A stretch of DNA of 46,270 nucleotides from Actinomycetes bacterium (GTDB lineage Bacteria; Actinomycetota; Thermoleophilia; RBG-16-64-13), in assembly GCA_021372435.1 (NCBI GenBank), contig JAJFUK010000145.1, positions 1-46,270 of the forward strand, in the 5' to 3' direction. The notes beneath the pieces were generated by a model, which was not told where the DNA came from, searched no databases, and was given only the letters and a program-made list of their open reading frames with translations. Below, piece by piece: positions 32,041 to 40,436 of this stretch (position 1 is the first letter of the stretch; every line of letters starts with the position of its first letter). The position numbers were made by a program, and so were the translations under genes.

Positions 32041-34203
32041 ATGAGGGCGGCCCGTTCCCGATGCCGATGCTTCCCGGTCATGGCGGCTGTTCTGGCTGCT
32101 GTGTTTGGTATTGCCCTTGCATCGGTCGTGTCGACGGCCGCTCTGGCCTCTCCGGCCGGGGCCGGCGTCGCGGGGCTCACCGTGGGCGTGGACCGTCCTC
32201 TCAGCCTGGTGGGTGAAGCGATCAGCGTCACCGTCGGGGGACGGTTATCGGGTTCGCTCGAGGGTGACAGGCTGGTGGTCCGCATCAAAGGCCCGGCCGA
32301 GCCTTCTCAAGTGGGGCAGTCTGCACCTGAGCTTCCCGAGGTGGGCAAGATCGTGGTGGAGCTGGGCGCGGTCTCTACCCCGACGGCCGGCGCCGGTCCA
32401 ACGGGCGAAGGCACGAGCCCAGACCTCCATGCCGGCGGGGCCGGCGAGGAGGGCGAGACGGCGGGTCAAGCACTCCGGCTCGGTTCCCTCGTTAACATGC
32501 GGGCCGGGATCCTGGAGGCCGAAGTGGGTGTGCCCGCCGGTCTTGCGGCCGACCCCGGGGCATATCTGGTGGTGGCGGAGGTGAGATCGGCCGGAGAGTC
32601 GATCTCCGCCGGGCAGATATGGGTGGGCAGAGTCACTCCGCGCGACGTTCCGTTGGATGTGGCCTTCGTCTGGCCGGTCTCTCTCGGGATCCATCGGAAC
32701 GCGGACGGCGTGTTCTTCGACCGGGTTCTCGAGGAAGCGGTCTCGGCCTCCGACGGCGCTGGGGATCTTGGCGGTGTGCCGGCCCTCTCGAGCCGCTTCT
32801 CCGACTGGGACTTCACTCTGGCGATAGAGCCCATACTGCTGACCCAACTGCGCGACATGGCCGATGGGTACACGCGCGCTGATGTATCTGGAGCCGAGGT
32901 CCAGGTGGCCGCGGACGCTTTGCCTGCGCGGAACGCCGCCGAAGTCCTGAAGGCCTTTGCAGTGCTGGCCGAGGACCCGTCGGTGGAGATGATCGTAGGG
33001 CCCTACTCGGGGGCCGATCTGGGCCTGCTTGCCGCCGAGGGGTGGTACGACGGGCTTCAGCAGATCCAGATGGGCAAGCAGGAGGTGCAGCAGACGTTGG
33101 GTCTTGCCATACCCCCTGCCGGAGGCTATTCACCCGGGCTCACGCTTACCTCGGACGGCCTGTCGTGCTATGCGGGAGCTTCGATCGACTACGTGGTAGT
33201 CTCGCAGGCGCTTGCCACTCTTCTTACCGAACCGGTCACGGCCGGCACGGACGCCGTGAGAGCGCGCAACGCGGACAACGACCGGGTTACGCTGGTCCTG
33301 GCCAACGACCGGCTGGCCGCCCGCCTGACGGCTCCGTGGGACTCGGGAGTGTTCGTGGCAGCCCTCGCCGCGGAACTGACTGGTGAGTCCGAAGAGGCCA
33401 TCGTCGTGACTCCCAGTATCGAGTTCGGGCTGGTGCCCACGCACTTCCTGGAGCGCATCGGTGAGATCCTGGCGGGGGTGGACTGGATAAGGACCCAGAC
33501 GCTGGCCGGGTTGCTGCGCACGCACGGTCCCGACACGCGGCCGGTCCTTCTCAAAACCGGCGCGGCGGGAACGACGGGCTATGTCGAGGAGTCGCTGCTG
33601 GCCGGGCTGCGGATTGCCCACGCAGTGGTGAGCGACCTGGCCGCGATGGCGGACCCCACCAGGGCTCCGGTGGCGGAGGCCCTGCGGCTGCTGTACACGG
33701 CCGAAAGCCGGTGGTGGTCGCGTCCAGAGACGAGTCCCGAAGAGGCCACGATCGGGATGGAGTATGCGGAAAAAGCCCGGCAGATCGCCATGCAGGAAAT
33801 GGGCAAGATCCGGTTCTTGGATCCTCGTCCGCTATCGATCGTCGGGGACGAGGGCACGGCCGGCGTCGTCGTCCAGAACGATACCGGCTACCCGGCAACG
33901 GTCCGGCTGGGTCTCGAGGGGACGGGGGTCACTCTGTCCGAAGAGCGGCTGCTTGATGTCGAACTGGCAGTGGGCCGGAACGAGATCCCGGTACGGGTGC
34001 TGGGAACCGGCGGATCACAAGAGGTCCGCGCCGTGCTGCTCGCGGGCGGCACTGTTCTCGATGAAGCAGGCTATCCTGTTCGTTTCGTCACGGTCTGGAC
34101 CATCCTGCCGGGGGTGATCGTGGGTGTGGCGGTCGTCACCCTCGGCGTCTTTCTGGCCCTCCGTTGGACGACGCGGCGACGCAAGGCGGGCAAAACGGCC
34201 TGA
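32041..34203 (+). CDS. Envelope protein with signal peptide and C-terminal anchor, DUF6049-like
   Basis: A 720-residue exported protein. Residues 1-37 form a signal peptide (MRAARSRCR, then a hydrophobic run ending at ALASPAGA). The body (about 40-670) is extracytoplasmic. The C-terminus has one helix (ILPGVIVGVAVVTLGVFLAL) and a basic tail (RWTTRRRKAGK), so both ends sit at the membrane. Residues about 200-480 (DVAFVWPVSLGIHRNADGVF, then DFTLAIEPILLTQLRDMADG and EMIVGPYSGADLGLLAAEGW) resemble the barrel-like domain of actinobacterial DUF6049 proteins near murJ (mycobacterial Rv3909). A beta-rich domain precedes the anchor. Function is unknown. Start chosen from the signal peptide and -10 box. 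Confidence 0.6.
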   Translation: MRAARSRCRCFPVMAAVLAAVFGIALASVVSTAALASPAGAGVAGLTVGVDRPLSLVGEAISVTVGGRLSGSLEGDRLVVRIKGPAEPSQVGQSAPELPEVGKIVVELGAVSTPTAGAGPTGEGTSPDLHAGGAGEEGETAGQALRLGSLVNMRAGILEAEVGVPAGLAADPGAYLVVAEVRSAGESISAGQIWVGRVTPRDVPLDVAFVWPVSLGIHRNADGVFFDRVLEEAVSASDGAGDLGGVPALSSRFSDWDFTLAIEPILLTQLRDMADGYTRADVSGAEVQVAADALPARNAAEVLKAFAVLAEDPSVEMIVGPYSGADLGLLAAEGWYDGLQQIQMGKQEVQQTLGLAIPPAGGYSPGLTLTSDGLSCYAGASIDYVVVSQALATLLTEPVTAGTDAVRARNADNDRVTLVLANDRLAARLTAPWDSGVFVAALAAELTGESEEAIVVTPSIEFGLVPTHFLERIGEILAGVDWIRTQTLAGLLRTHGPDTRPVLLKTGAAGTTGYVEESLLAGLRIAHAVVSDLAAMADPTRAPVAEALRLLYTAESRWWSRPETSPEEATIGMEYAEKARQIAMQEMGKIRFLDPRPLSIVGDEGTAGVVVQNDTGYPATVRLGLEGTGVTLSEERLLDVELAVGRNEIPVRVLGTGGSQEVRAVLLAGGTVLDEAGYPVRFVTVWTILPGVIVGVAVVTLGVFLALRWTTRRRKAGKTA

Positions 34204-34204
34204 T

Positions 34205-34365
34205 AACTCGTTTCAAAATGAAGCCGCGGCCGCCGAGTGCGCGCCGGACGGCGCGATATTGGGTCCTCGGTCGCGCCAATAGCGCCGCTATTCACGCTCC
34301 CTGCGTCCTTCTCTCGCATCCGCCCGGCTCGTCCCTTGCGGCGGAGCTTCATTTCGAAACGAGTT
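34205..34365. repeat. Dispersed TIR-bounded repeat, copy C (161 bp), best-preserved ends
   Basis: Between the DUF6049-like gene (stop at 34203) and the convergent citrate synthase. Left end AACTCGTTTCAAAATGAAGC (34205-34224); right end 34346-34365 is its reverse complement with a single mismatch in 20 bases. The centre holds TCCTCGGTCGCG, a perfect hairpin AATAGC/GCTATT (34278-34292, loop GCC), and CACGCTCCCTGCGTCC. Confidence 0.9.
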
Positions 34366-34399
34366 CTGAGCGCTCCCGGCCCCGGGGCGGGATGCGCTG

Positions 34400-35686
34400 T
34401 TAGCCGCGCCGGTCGATCGGTATGTAGTCGCGTGGACCGAGGCCCGTGTACACCTGGCGAGGACGGTATAACGTAGCCCCGCCGTCGTTGACCTCTCTCC
34501 AGTTGGCGATCCAGCCGGGCATCCTGCCCATAGCGAATATCACCGGGAACATGTTCACCGGTATCCCCATGGCCCGGAGGATGACGCCGGAGTAGAAGTC
34601 CACGTTGGGGTACAGGCGGCGTTCGATGAAGTAAGGGTCGTTCAGGGCCACGTCTTCCAGGCGCTTGGCGATCTCCAGCAGGGGGTCGACGCCTTTGAGC
34701 CTACCCAGGAGCTTGTCTGCCATTTCTTTCATGATGCTCGCCCGCGGGTCGTAATGCTTGTAGACACGGTGGCCGAATCCCATGAGACGGAGGGGAGAGT
34801 CCTTGTCCTTGACCCGGGCTATGTGGTCGTTAAGGTCGACATTGTCGTCGTGCAGCCGTTGGAGCATCTCGACGACCGCCGCATTGGCGCCTCCGTGCAG
34901 GGGTCCCCACAGAGCGCACACACCGGCCGCGCAGCTTGCGAACATGTTGGCCCCGGAGGAGGCGACCATCCGTACCGTGCTCGACGAGCAGTTTTGCTCG
35001 TGGTCTGCGTGCAGGATGAGGATGAGCTGGAGCGCGGCCACCGTCTCAGGGTCGGGCTCATAGTCTCTGAACGGTATGGAGAACATCATGTGGAGGAAGT
35101 TGGTGCAGTAGTCGAGATGCGGCTTGGGATAGACGATCGGCTGCCCGATCGAGGTCTTGTAGCTGGCTGCGGCGATGGTGCGGATCTTGCTTATGAGGCG
35201 GGCCGCGGCCACCTGGAAGGTGGCCGGGCTCTCCATCTCCATCAAGCCCGGTTCGTAGCAACTCATGGCGTTGATCATCGCGGACAAGATGGCCATCGGG
35301 TGTCCGGTCGCCGGGAAACCGTCAAAGTGTTTGTAGAGCCCCTCGTGGATCATCTCGTACTTGGTGAAAAGGCCGCTCCAGCACCTCAGTTGTTCCCGAG
35401 TGGGAAGCTCGCCGTAGATCAGCAACCAGCATGTCTCCACAAAGGTGCTGTGGCGCGCCAATTGCTCTATCGGGATGCCCCGATAGCGCAGGATGCCCTT
35501 GTCTCCGTCGACGAAGGTGATGGCCGACCGGCATGACCCGGTGTTGAAGTAGCCTTCGTCGAGCGTGATATGCCCTGTAGCGTCACGGAGTCTCGCTATG
35601 TCGATAGCACGCTCGCCCTCAGTTCCGACCACGATGGGCAGGTCGTACGTCGCTCCATCGATAGTGAGTCTGGCCGTATCTGACAT
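34400..35686 (-). CDS. gltA: Citrate synthase, type I hexameric form
   Basis: Condenses oxaloacetate and acetyl-CoA to citrate. It is 428 residues from ATG 35686, the length of the larger, NADH-regulated bacterial type. Active-site segments are HADHEQNCSSSTVRMVASSG with the first catalytic His, LWGPLHGGANAAVVEML, and LMGFGHRVYKHYDPRASI with the second His; the later MGRMPGWIANWRE is also typical. The start is chosen because AAGGGTGG lies 5 bases upstream and the N-terminal beta domain (ARLTIDGATYDLP) then begins correctly. Divergent from korA, which consumes the later TCA intermediate 2-oxoglutarate. Confidence 0.95.
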   Translation of the reverse strand: MSDTARLTIDGATYDLPIVVGTEGERAIDIARLRDATGHITLDEGYFNTGSCRSAITFVDGDKGILRYRGIPIEQLARHSTFVETCWLLIYGELPTREQLRCWSGLFTKYEMIHEGLYKHFDGFPATGHPMAILSAMINAMSCYEPGLMEMESPATFQVAAARLISKIRTIAAASYKTSIGQPIVYPKPHLDYCTNFLHMMFSIPFRDYEPDPETVAALQLILILHADHEQNCSSSTVRMVASSGANMFASCAAGVCALWGPLHGGANAAVVEMLQRLHDDNVDLNDHIARVKDKDSPLRLMGFGHRVYKHYDPRASIMKEMADKLLGRLKGVDPLLEIAKRLEDVALNDPYFIERRLYPNVDFYSGVILRAMGIPVNMFPVIFAMGRMPGWIANWREVNDGGATLYRPRQVYTGLGPRDYIPIDRRG

Positions 35687-35821
35687 GTATGCCACCCTTC
35701 TCACTTTGTCACCGCCGCTCCCCGTCTGAACATCGCCGATCCAGGATTCGACCCCGGTCCTGAGGCGCCGCGTCAGGCGCGCAGGATAGTCTACCTTCCC
35801 CGCTGGGTGGGCACCGGATGG

Positions 35822-35827
35822 TAAACT
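35822..35827 (+). promoter_or_regulatory. -10 box TAAACT before korA
   Basis: TAAACT ends 10 bases before ATG 35838, with no Shine-Dalgarno. No convincing -35 is visible in the 151-base divergent gap. The rest of that gap shows only a fortuitous tRNA T-arm-like hairpin. Confidence 0.35.
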
Positions 35828-35837
35828 CCCCGATGAC

Positions 35838-37016
35838 ATGGAACCCTGGCACGGTCACCTTCTCAAAGAACGCGTCGATCAGAGCAGCCTGCTGATTCAG
35901 GGCAACCGGGCCTGCGTCTTAGGCGCCCTCGACGCGGGTGTGCGCTTTTATGCCGGTTACCCGATTACCCCCAGCTCCGAGATCATGGAGGCGATGGCCT
36001 TCGAGTTGCCGCGGGCCGGTGGAGTGTTCGTCCAGATGGAGGACGAGATAGCGTCCATCTGCGCCTGCATCGGCGCTGCGCTCACGGGCGAGGTAGCCAT
36101 GACCGCGACCTCCGGTCCGGGCTTCTCGCTCATGCAGGAGGCCATAGGGTACGCGATCATGGTCGAGGCGCCTTTGGTCATCGTGAACGTCATGCGGGCC
36201 GGGCCCTCGACGGGCCGGCCGACCGCCCCGTCGCAGGGGGACGTCATGCAGGCCCGCTGGGGCACTCACGGCGATCATCCCGCCATCGTTCTCGCGGCCT
36301 CGAATGTGGCCGACATGTACCGGCTGACCATGGCGGCAGTGCGTTTCGCTCTGCGCTTTCGGACGCCGGTGACCCTGCTTGCCGATCAAGTCGTGGGCCA
36401 GATGCGGGAGAGCTTCTCTGAGGAGTTGATCGGCCGGTACCGTCTTACCAGTGGCGACTTCGACTTCACGCCCGGGTATCTTCACCCCGACGTGGCGCGA
36501 GAGGTGCGCCGGCCCCACATCCTGGGCTCGGGCGAGCATCCTCACGTGACCGGGCTCTTCCACGACGAGACCGGTTTTCCGACCAACGACCCTGAGAAGA
36601 CCGATAAGTTCTTGCGCGACCTATACAACAAGGTGGCCCACCACCGCGACGAGCTCTGCCTGTACGATGTCAAGAACGAGGGCAACGGCCGGGTGTGCAT
36701 CGTCGCCTACGGTTCCTGCGCCAGAAGCGCCCGGGCGGCCTGGCGGTTGGCCGACCAGGAGGGCCTGTCTGTAGAGATCCTTCATCTCTACACGCTGTTT
36801 CCTCTGCCTGTGGAGATCATCCAGAAGGTGGCCAGGCGGGTGGAGTTCATGATCATCCCCGAACTGAACCTCGGCCAATACGCGCACGAGGTCCGCAAGA
36901 TGGCCGAGCAGTGGACCACGGTCATCGGAATGAACAAGACCGACGGGACGCTGATCACTCCACGCGAGATCCTCGACCGGATCGCCGAGCTCGTGGGCAA
37001 GTACGAGAGCGTGTAG
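35838..37016 (+). CDS. korA: 2-oxoglutarate:ferredoxin oxidoreductase subunit alpha KorA
   Basis: Part of a coenzyme-A-dependent 2-oxoacid oxidoreductase that reduces ferredoxin. A 392-residue alpha subunit with the pyrimidine-binding domain (GNRACVLGALDAGVRFYAGY, then PITPSSEIMEAMA), VQMEDEIASICACIGAALTG, ATSGPGFSLMQEAIGYAIM and PSTGRPTAPSQGDVMQARWG. These segments fit the KorA/VorB group better than pyruvate oxidoreductases. The transketolase C-like domain follows residue 270. Next to gltA, 2-oxoglutarate is the most likely substrate, but a branched 2-oxoacid is not excluded. No Shine-Dalgarno; see the -10 box at 35822. Confidence 0.88.
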   Translation: MEPWHGHLLKERVDQSSLLIQGNRACVLGALDAGVRFYAGYPITPSSEIMEAMAFELPRAGGVFVQMEDEIASICACIGAALTGEVAMTATSGPGFSLMQEAIGYAIMVEAPLVIVNVMRAGPSTGRPTAPSQGDVMQARWGTHGDHPAIVLAASNVADMYRLTMAAVRFALRFRTPVTLLADQVVGQMRESFSEELIGRYRLTSGDFDFTPGYLHPDVAREVRRPHILGSGEHPHVTGLFHDETGFPTNDPEKTDKFLRDLYNKVAHHRDELCLYDVKNEGNGRVCIVAYGSCARSARAAWRLADQEGLSVEILHLYTLFPLPVEIIQKVARRVEFMIIPELNLGQYAHEVRKMAEQWTTVIGMNKTDGTLITPREILDRIAELVGKYESV

Positions 37017-37019
37017 CCG

Positions 37020-37871
37020 ATGACCCTTGAGATAGAACAGCTCCTACACCGGGAGCGGCTGCCCCACATCTGGTGCGCGGGGTGCGGGGTGGGCATCGTC
37101 GCGGGAGCGTTTCTCCGTGCCGTCCTCGACCTCGGCCTCAAACGCGAGAACACCGTGGTAGTGAGCGGCATCGGCTGTTCGAGCCGGGCCGCCGGGTACA
37201 TCGATCTGAACACGGTGCATGCCATCCACGGCCGGGCGCTTCCCGTCGCCACAGGCATCAAGATGGCCCGTCCCGAGTTCACCGTGATAGTCCTCACCGG
37301 CGACGGCGACGGAGCGGCCATCGGGGGGAATCATCTCATCCACTCCTGCCGGCGCAACATCGACCTGACCTGCATCCTTTTCAACAATCAGATCTATGGG
37401 ATGACCGGAGGTCAGTTCTCGCCGACCACGGAACCGGGCGATATCGCTACCACTGCTCCTTACGGCCAGTTTGAGCCGCCGTTCGATCTCTGCCGCCTGG
37501 CCGAGGCGGCAGGCGCCACGTTCGTGGCCCGGGGGACGGCGGCCAACATCCGCCAGACCGAGAAGCTTATCAAGCAGGGCATCCAACACTGCGGCTTCTC
37601 GTTCATCGAGGCGGTGGTGCCCTGTCCTACGGAGTACGGCCGGCGTAACAAGCCCGCGAAAGCAGTGGACATGCTGGAGGCCGAACGGGCCCGGTCGATC
37701 TCCAAGACCAAGGCCGCCCGTCTCTCGCCCGAGGAACTAAGGGACAAGATCGTGACGGGAGTGCTGTACGAGGACACGCAGAAACCGGAGTTCCAGCGCA
37801 CCTACGCGGAGGTCAGCGCCGGCGTGCGGGCGCAGGTGGGCAGAAGGTTCGCTGAAGAGGACGAGAAATGA
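37020..37871 (+). CDS. korB: 2-oxoglutarate:ferredoxin oxidoreductase subunit beta KorB
   Basis: Thiamine-diphosphate-binding subunit of 283 residues. WCAGCGVGIVAGAFLRAV carries cluster-ligand cysteines. VVVSGIGCSSRAAGYIDLNT has another, and TVIVLTGDGDGAAIGGNHLI, then LFNNQIYGMTGGQFSPTTEP form the TPP-magnesium motif (GDGD...NN). All are intact. It starts 3 bases after korA and overlaps korC by four bases (ATGA). Confidence 0.92.
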   Translation: MTLEIEQLLHRERLPHIWCAGCGVGIVAGAFLRAVLDLGLKRENTVVVSGIGCSSRAAGYIDLNTVHAIHGRALPVATGIKMARPEFTVIVLTGDGDGAAIGGNHLIHSCRRNIDLTCILFNNQIYGMTGGQFSPTTEPGDIATTAPYGQFEPPFDLCRLAEAAGATFVARGTAANIRQTEKLIKQGIQHCGFSFIEAVVPCPTEYGRRNKPAKAVDMLEAERARSISKTKAARLSPEELRDKIVTGVLYEDTQKPEFQRTYAEVSAGVRAQVGRRFAEEDEK

Positions 37872-38530
37872 GCTCACCGGCGAACACACCCCAGGACCCG
37901 GCTATGAGCGGTGCTCGAGGAGGCACCTCTCCCGAACAGAAGCCCTGGGATCTCCTGGCCGGCCGTGACTTCATCGAGGTCCGTTTCGGCGGCAGCGGCG
38001 GCCAGGGAGTCATACTCATGGGAGTCATACTGGCCACGGCAGCCACCCTCGACCATCGTCGCGTCGTCCAGACTGAATCGTACGGGCCCGAAGCCCGGGG
38101 AGGCTACAGCCGGAGCGACGTCATCATCTCAAACGAAGCCGTGGACTACCCGGAAGTGGAGCGGGCCGATCTCCTCGTGGCCATGTCTCAGCCGGCGGCG
38201 ACACAGTACATCGGGTCCCTGCGGGAAGAGGGGATCTTCATCTACGATTCCGAGAGCGTCACAGAGCCTCCCTTGTTCCGCGGAACGACGTTCGCCGTTC
38301 CCTTTGCCCGGATGGCTCTGGAGGAGACCGGGCGGAAACAGACGACCAACATCCTGGCGCTGGGCGCCGTCGCCACTATCACCGGGATCGTGTTGGCGGA
38401 TTCGCTGCGCAAAGCGGTGATGGGCAAGGTGCCCCCCGGTACCGAGGAGCTGAACAGCCGGGCCCTCGCCCGGGGCTTGGCGCTGGACCCTGCAGAATGG
38501 CAGCGGGGCGGAGCGGGGGCACACTCGTGA
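37868..38530 (+). CDS. korC: 2-oxoglutarate:ferredoxin oxidoreductase subunit gamma KorC
   Basis: A 220-residue gamma subunit with the family core EVRFGGSGGQGVILMGVILA, ESYGPEARGGYSRSDVIISN and RADLLVAMSQPAATQY. About 35 extra N-terminal residues are low-complexity. With KorA and KorB it makes a three-subunit enzyme. The KorD ferredoxin subunit of four-subunit enzymes is missing, but a ferredoxin-like protein is encoded at 40437. After its stop comes repeat copy D, then the two ATPase genes on the same strand. Confidence 0.9.
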   Translation: MSSPANTPQDPAMSGARGGTSPEQKPWDLLAGRDFIEVRFGGSGGQGVILMGVILATAATLDHRRVVQTESYGPEARGGYSRSDVIISNEAVDYPEVERADLLVAMSQPAATQYIGSLREEGIFIYDSESVTEPPLFRGTTFAVPFARMALEETGRKQTTNILALGAVATITGIVLADSLRKAVMGKVPPGTEELNSRALARGLALDPAEWQRGGAGAHS

Positions 38531-38549
38531 CCCACAGCGCGCTCTTCGG

Positions 38550-38649
38550 ACTCGCTTCGAGATGAAGCCACGCCTCCACCGCATGCAAGGACGCCGCTTC
38601 GTGCCCTCCGGTGCGGACTCGGCGGCCGCCGCTTCATCTTGGATCGAGT
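38550..38649. repeat. Dispersed TIR-bounded repeat, copy D (100 bp, short form)
   Basis: ACTCGCTTCGAGATGAAGC (38550-38568) and GCTTCATCTTGGATCGAGT (38631-38649) are inverted repeats with 3 mismatches in 19. The ends match those of copies A-C, but the interior is shorter and lacks the conserved centre. It sits between korC and the BcrD-like gene, 19 bases after the korC stop. Confidence 0.75.
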
Positions 38650-38672
38650 AGTTGGCTTGGTAGGAGCTGCCT

Positions 38673-39455
38673 GTGCTTGTGGCCGGCATCGATGTGGGAG
38701 CGAAGAACGTCCACGCCGTCTTGCTTAGAGACGGGGTCCCCATAGCGCGGGTGGTGGTGGCCTCAGGGTTCGATCATGAGGGATCGGCCGGCCGGGGTCT
38801 GGACGAAGCCGCGGCCCTCGCGGGTGTGCGTAAGGAGGACATCGACCGGGTAGCTGCGACGGGGGCGGGACGCAAAGCCCTCGTTTTCGCTGCAGATCAG
38901 CCCACCGAGATCGCCGCCGATGCGCGGGGCGCCTTCGCCCTTTTCCCGCCGGCCCGGACGGTCATCGACGTGGGTGCCGACGAAGCCCGGGCGATCCGGC
39001 TCGGCCCCGGCGGGAAGGTGGTCGACTTCGCCATCAATGAGAAATGCGCGGCCGGAGCCGGCGCCTTTGTAGAAGCGATGAGTCGCGCCCTCGAGATGTC
39101 CTTGGAGGAGTTCGCCCGTGTCTCGCTCGATTCCACCGAGGTCATCCCCATGAACGCGCAGTGCACGGTGTTCGCCGAGTCGGAGGTGGTCAGTCTCATC
39201 CATGCCAACACCCCGCCGGCCGACATCGCCCGCGCCGTCCACGACGCGATGGCGGGCAGGGTGTCGACGGTAGTGCGACGCATCGGCATCGAAGATCCGG
39301 TCGTGCTCGGAGGCGGCACCGCCCTCAACGCCGGGTTCGTCAAGTCTCTTTCGTGCGCGCTCGGCGGGGTCGCCATCCAGGTGCTCGGGGAGGCTCCGTA
39401 CCTGGGAGCGCATGGGGCGGCCTTGATCGCCTGGGACGCGGCCCAGGGGGCTTAG
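38673..39455 (+). CDS. BcrD/BadG/BzdQ-type ATPase subunit (2-hydroxyacyl-CoA dehydratase activase family)
   Basis: A 260-residue ASKHA-fold ATPase. GIDVGAKNVHAVLL is the first phosphate motif, VIDVGADEARAIRL the second and VLGGGTALNAGF the adenosine motif. Cys125 in INEKCAAGAGAFVEAMSRAL and Cys164 in PMNAQCTVFAESEVVSL are the ligands of the [4Fe-4S] cluster shared by two subunits. The NEKCAAGAGAF form and the DVGADE variation (instead of GGQDxK) match the BcrD/BadG/BzdQ branch of class I benzoyl-CoA reductase rather than HgdC-type activators. GTG 38673 has AGGAG 7 bases upstream. It is probably a heterodimer partner of the next gene. Confidence 0.82.
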   Translation: MLVAGIDVGAKNVHAVLLRDGVPIARVVVASGFDHEGSAGRGLDEAAALAGVRKEDIDRVAATGAGRKALVFAADQPTEIAADARGAFALFPPARTVIDVGADEARAIRLGPGGKVVDFAINEKCAAGAGAFVEAMSRALEMSLEEFARVSLDSTEVIPMNAQCTVFAESEVVSLIHANTPPADIARAVHDAMAGRVSTVVRRIGIEDPVVLGGGTALNAGFVKSLSCALGGVAIQVLGEAPYLGAHGAALIAWDAAQGA

Positions 39456-39459
39456 ATCC

Positions 39460-40434
39460 GTGGACGGGCAAAGAGAGTTCTGGCGATGGAGCGAGAGGTC
39501 ATGGCAGGCGCCCGACCTCGACCGGCAGGCCGTCACGGCCGTAACGGCCGGCATCGATGTCGGTTCGGTCAGTTCCCAGGCGGTCCTGTTGGCCGGTGGC
39601 AGATTGGTGTCGTTCTTCTCAACCCGCACGGGCTCGTCGAGCCCCGACAGCGCGGTCCGGGCCTTCAAGGGCGCGGGCGAACCTCTCGGCATCACCCTGG
39701 ACGATGTGAGCTACACGGTCGGCACCGGGTATGGGCGGGTGAACGTGCCGTTCGCCGATCGGACCATCACCGAGATCGCCTGTCACGCCCGGGGGGCCAA
39801 CTTCATGGCCGGACCGGCGGTGCGCACCATCCTGGACATGGGCGGGCAGGACTGCAAGGTCATCCGCTGTGATGAGCGCGGCAAAGTGCTGAACTTCATA
39901 ATGAACGACAAATGCGCGGCCGGGACCGGCCGAGGTATGGAGGTCATCGCCGATGTGCTTTCGGTCCCGATCGAAGAGATCGGCCGGCGCTCGTTCGAGA
40001 TCGATGACGAACCGCCGCCGGTCAGCAACGTCTGTACGGTCTTCGCCAAGTCGGAGGCCACCTCGTTGCTCCGGGCCGGGTGGAGCGTCGAGCGGGTCCT
40101 GGCCGCCTACTGCGCGGCGATGGCCCAACGGGTCGCCGGTCTCATCGAGCGCATGGGCGTGGAGCGCGAGTTCTTCATCACCGGCGGGATCGGCAAGAAC
40201 GTCGGCGTGACCCGCCGCATCGAGCGCCTCATAGGGGTCGAGGCCCTGAGGCTGCCCGAGGACTCGGTGTTCGATCCGCAGATCGCGGGAGCGCTGGGCG
40301 CGGCGCTGTTCGCTCACTCTCTGCACCGGAAGAGGGAAAAAGAGAGGGGCGTCGCGGCAGGGGCGGGCGCCGTCATGCCGCCGGTGGATACCGCGGCGCG
40401 CAAGGACCTTTGGCCGCCGGCTGCGGGGCGGTAG
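39460..40434 (+). CDS. BcrA/BadF/BzdP-type ATPase subunit (2-hydroxyacyl-CoA dehydratase activase family)
   Basis: A 324-residue companion ATPase. AGIDVGSVSSQAVLL (30-44), TGYGRVNVPFADRTITEIAC (89-108), TILDMGGQDCKVIRC (123-137) and ITGGIGKNVGV are the nucleotide motifs. Cys152 in MNDKCAAGTGRGMEVIADVL and Cys192 in VCTVFAKSEATSLL bind the bridging [4Fe-4S] cluster. The MNDKCAAGTGRGMEVI form and TITEIACHARGAN are characteristic of BcrA/BadF/BzdP. It lacks the long N-terminal extension of some BcrA proteins. ATP hydrolysis would drive electrons to a very low-potential acceptor subunit. GTG start 4 bases after the previous stop, so the pair is made together. The tail (about 298-324) is Arg/Ala/Pro-rich. 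Confidence 0.85.
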   Translation: MDGQREFWRWSERSWQAPDLDRQAVTAVTAGIDVGSVSSQAVLLAGGRLVSFFSTRTGSSSPDSAVRAFKGAGEPLGITLDDVSYTVGTGYGRVNVPFADRTITEIACHARGANFMAGPAVRTILDMGGQDCKVIRCDERGKVLNFIMNDKCAAGTGRGMEVIADVLSVPIEEIGRRSFEIDDEPPPVSNVCTVFAKSEATSLLRAGWSVERVLAAYCAAMAQRVAGLIERMGVEREFFITGGIGKNVGVTRRIERLIGVEALRLPEDSVFDPQIAGALGAALFAHSLHRKREKERGVAAGAGAVMPPVDTAARKDLWPPAAGR

Positions 40435-40436
40435 CC

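Noticed and set aside
34205-34365. Insertion sequence remnant encoding a transposase
   Set aside because: The element is only 161 bp and has no coding sequence. Terminal inverted repeats alone fit a MITE/REP-like element, not an IS.
35741-35757. tRNA T-arm-like hairpin with GTCGAAT loop on the minus strand between gltA and korA
   Set aside because: The stem and 7-base loop look right, but no matching acceptor stem, D-arm or anticodon arm can be placed around it. It is a chance match or at best a remnant.
35838-37871. Pyruvate:ferredoxin oxidoreductase
   Set aside because: Alpha-subunit segments such as PSTGRPTAPSQGDVMQARWG and the three-subunit order, next to gltA, fit 2-oxoglutarate (Kor) enzymes better. 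Related branched 2-oxoacid enzymes are not fully excluded.
38673-40434. Gene duplication of one activase
   Set aside because: The two ATPases differ in cluster-proximal motifs and in the second phosphate motif in the way BcrD and BcrA differ. They are an old heterodimer rather than a recent duplication.
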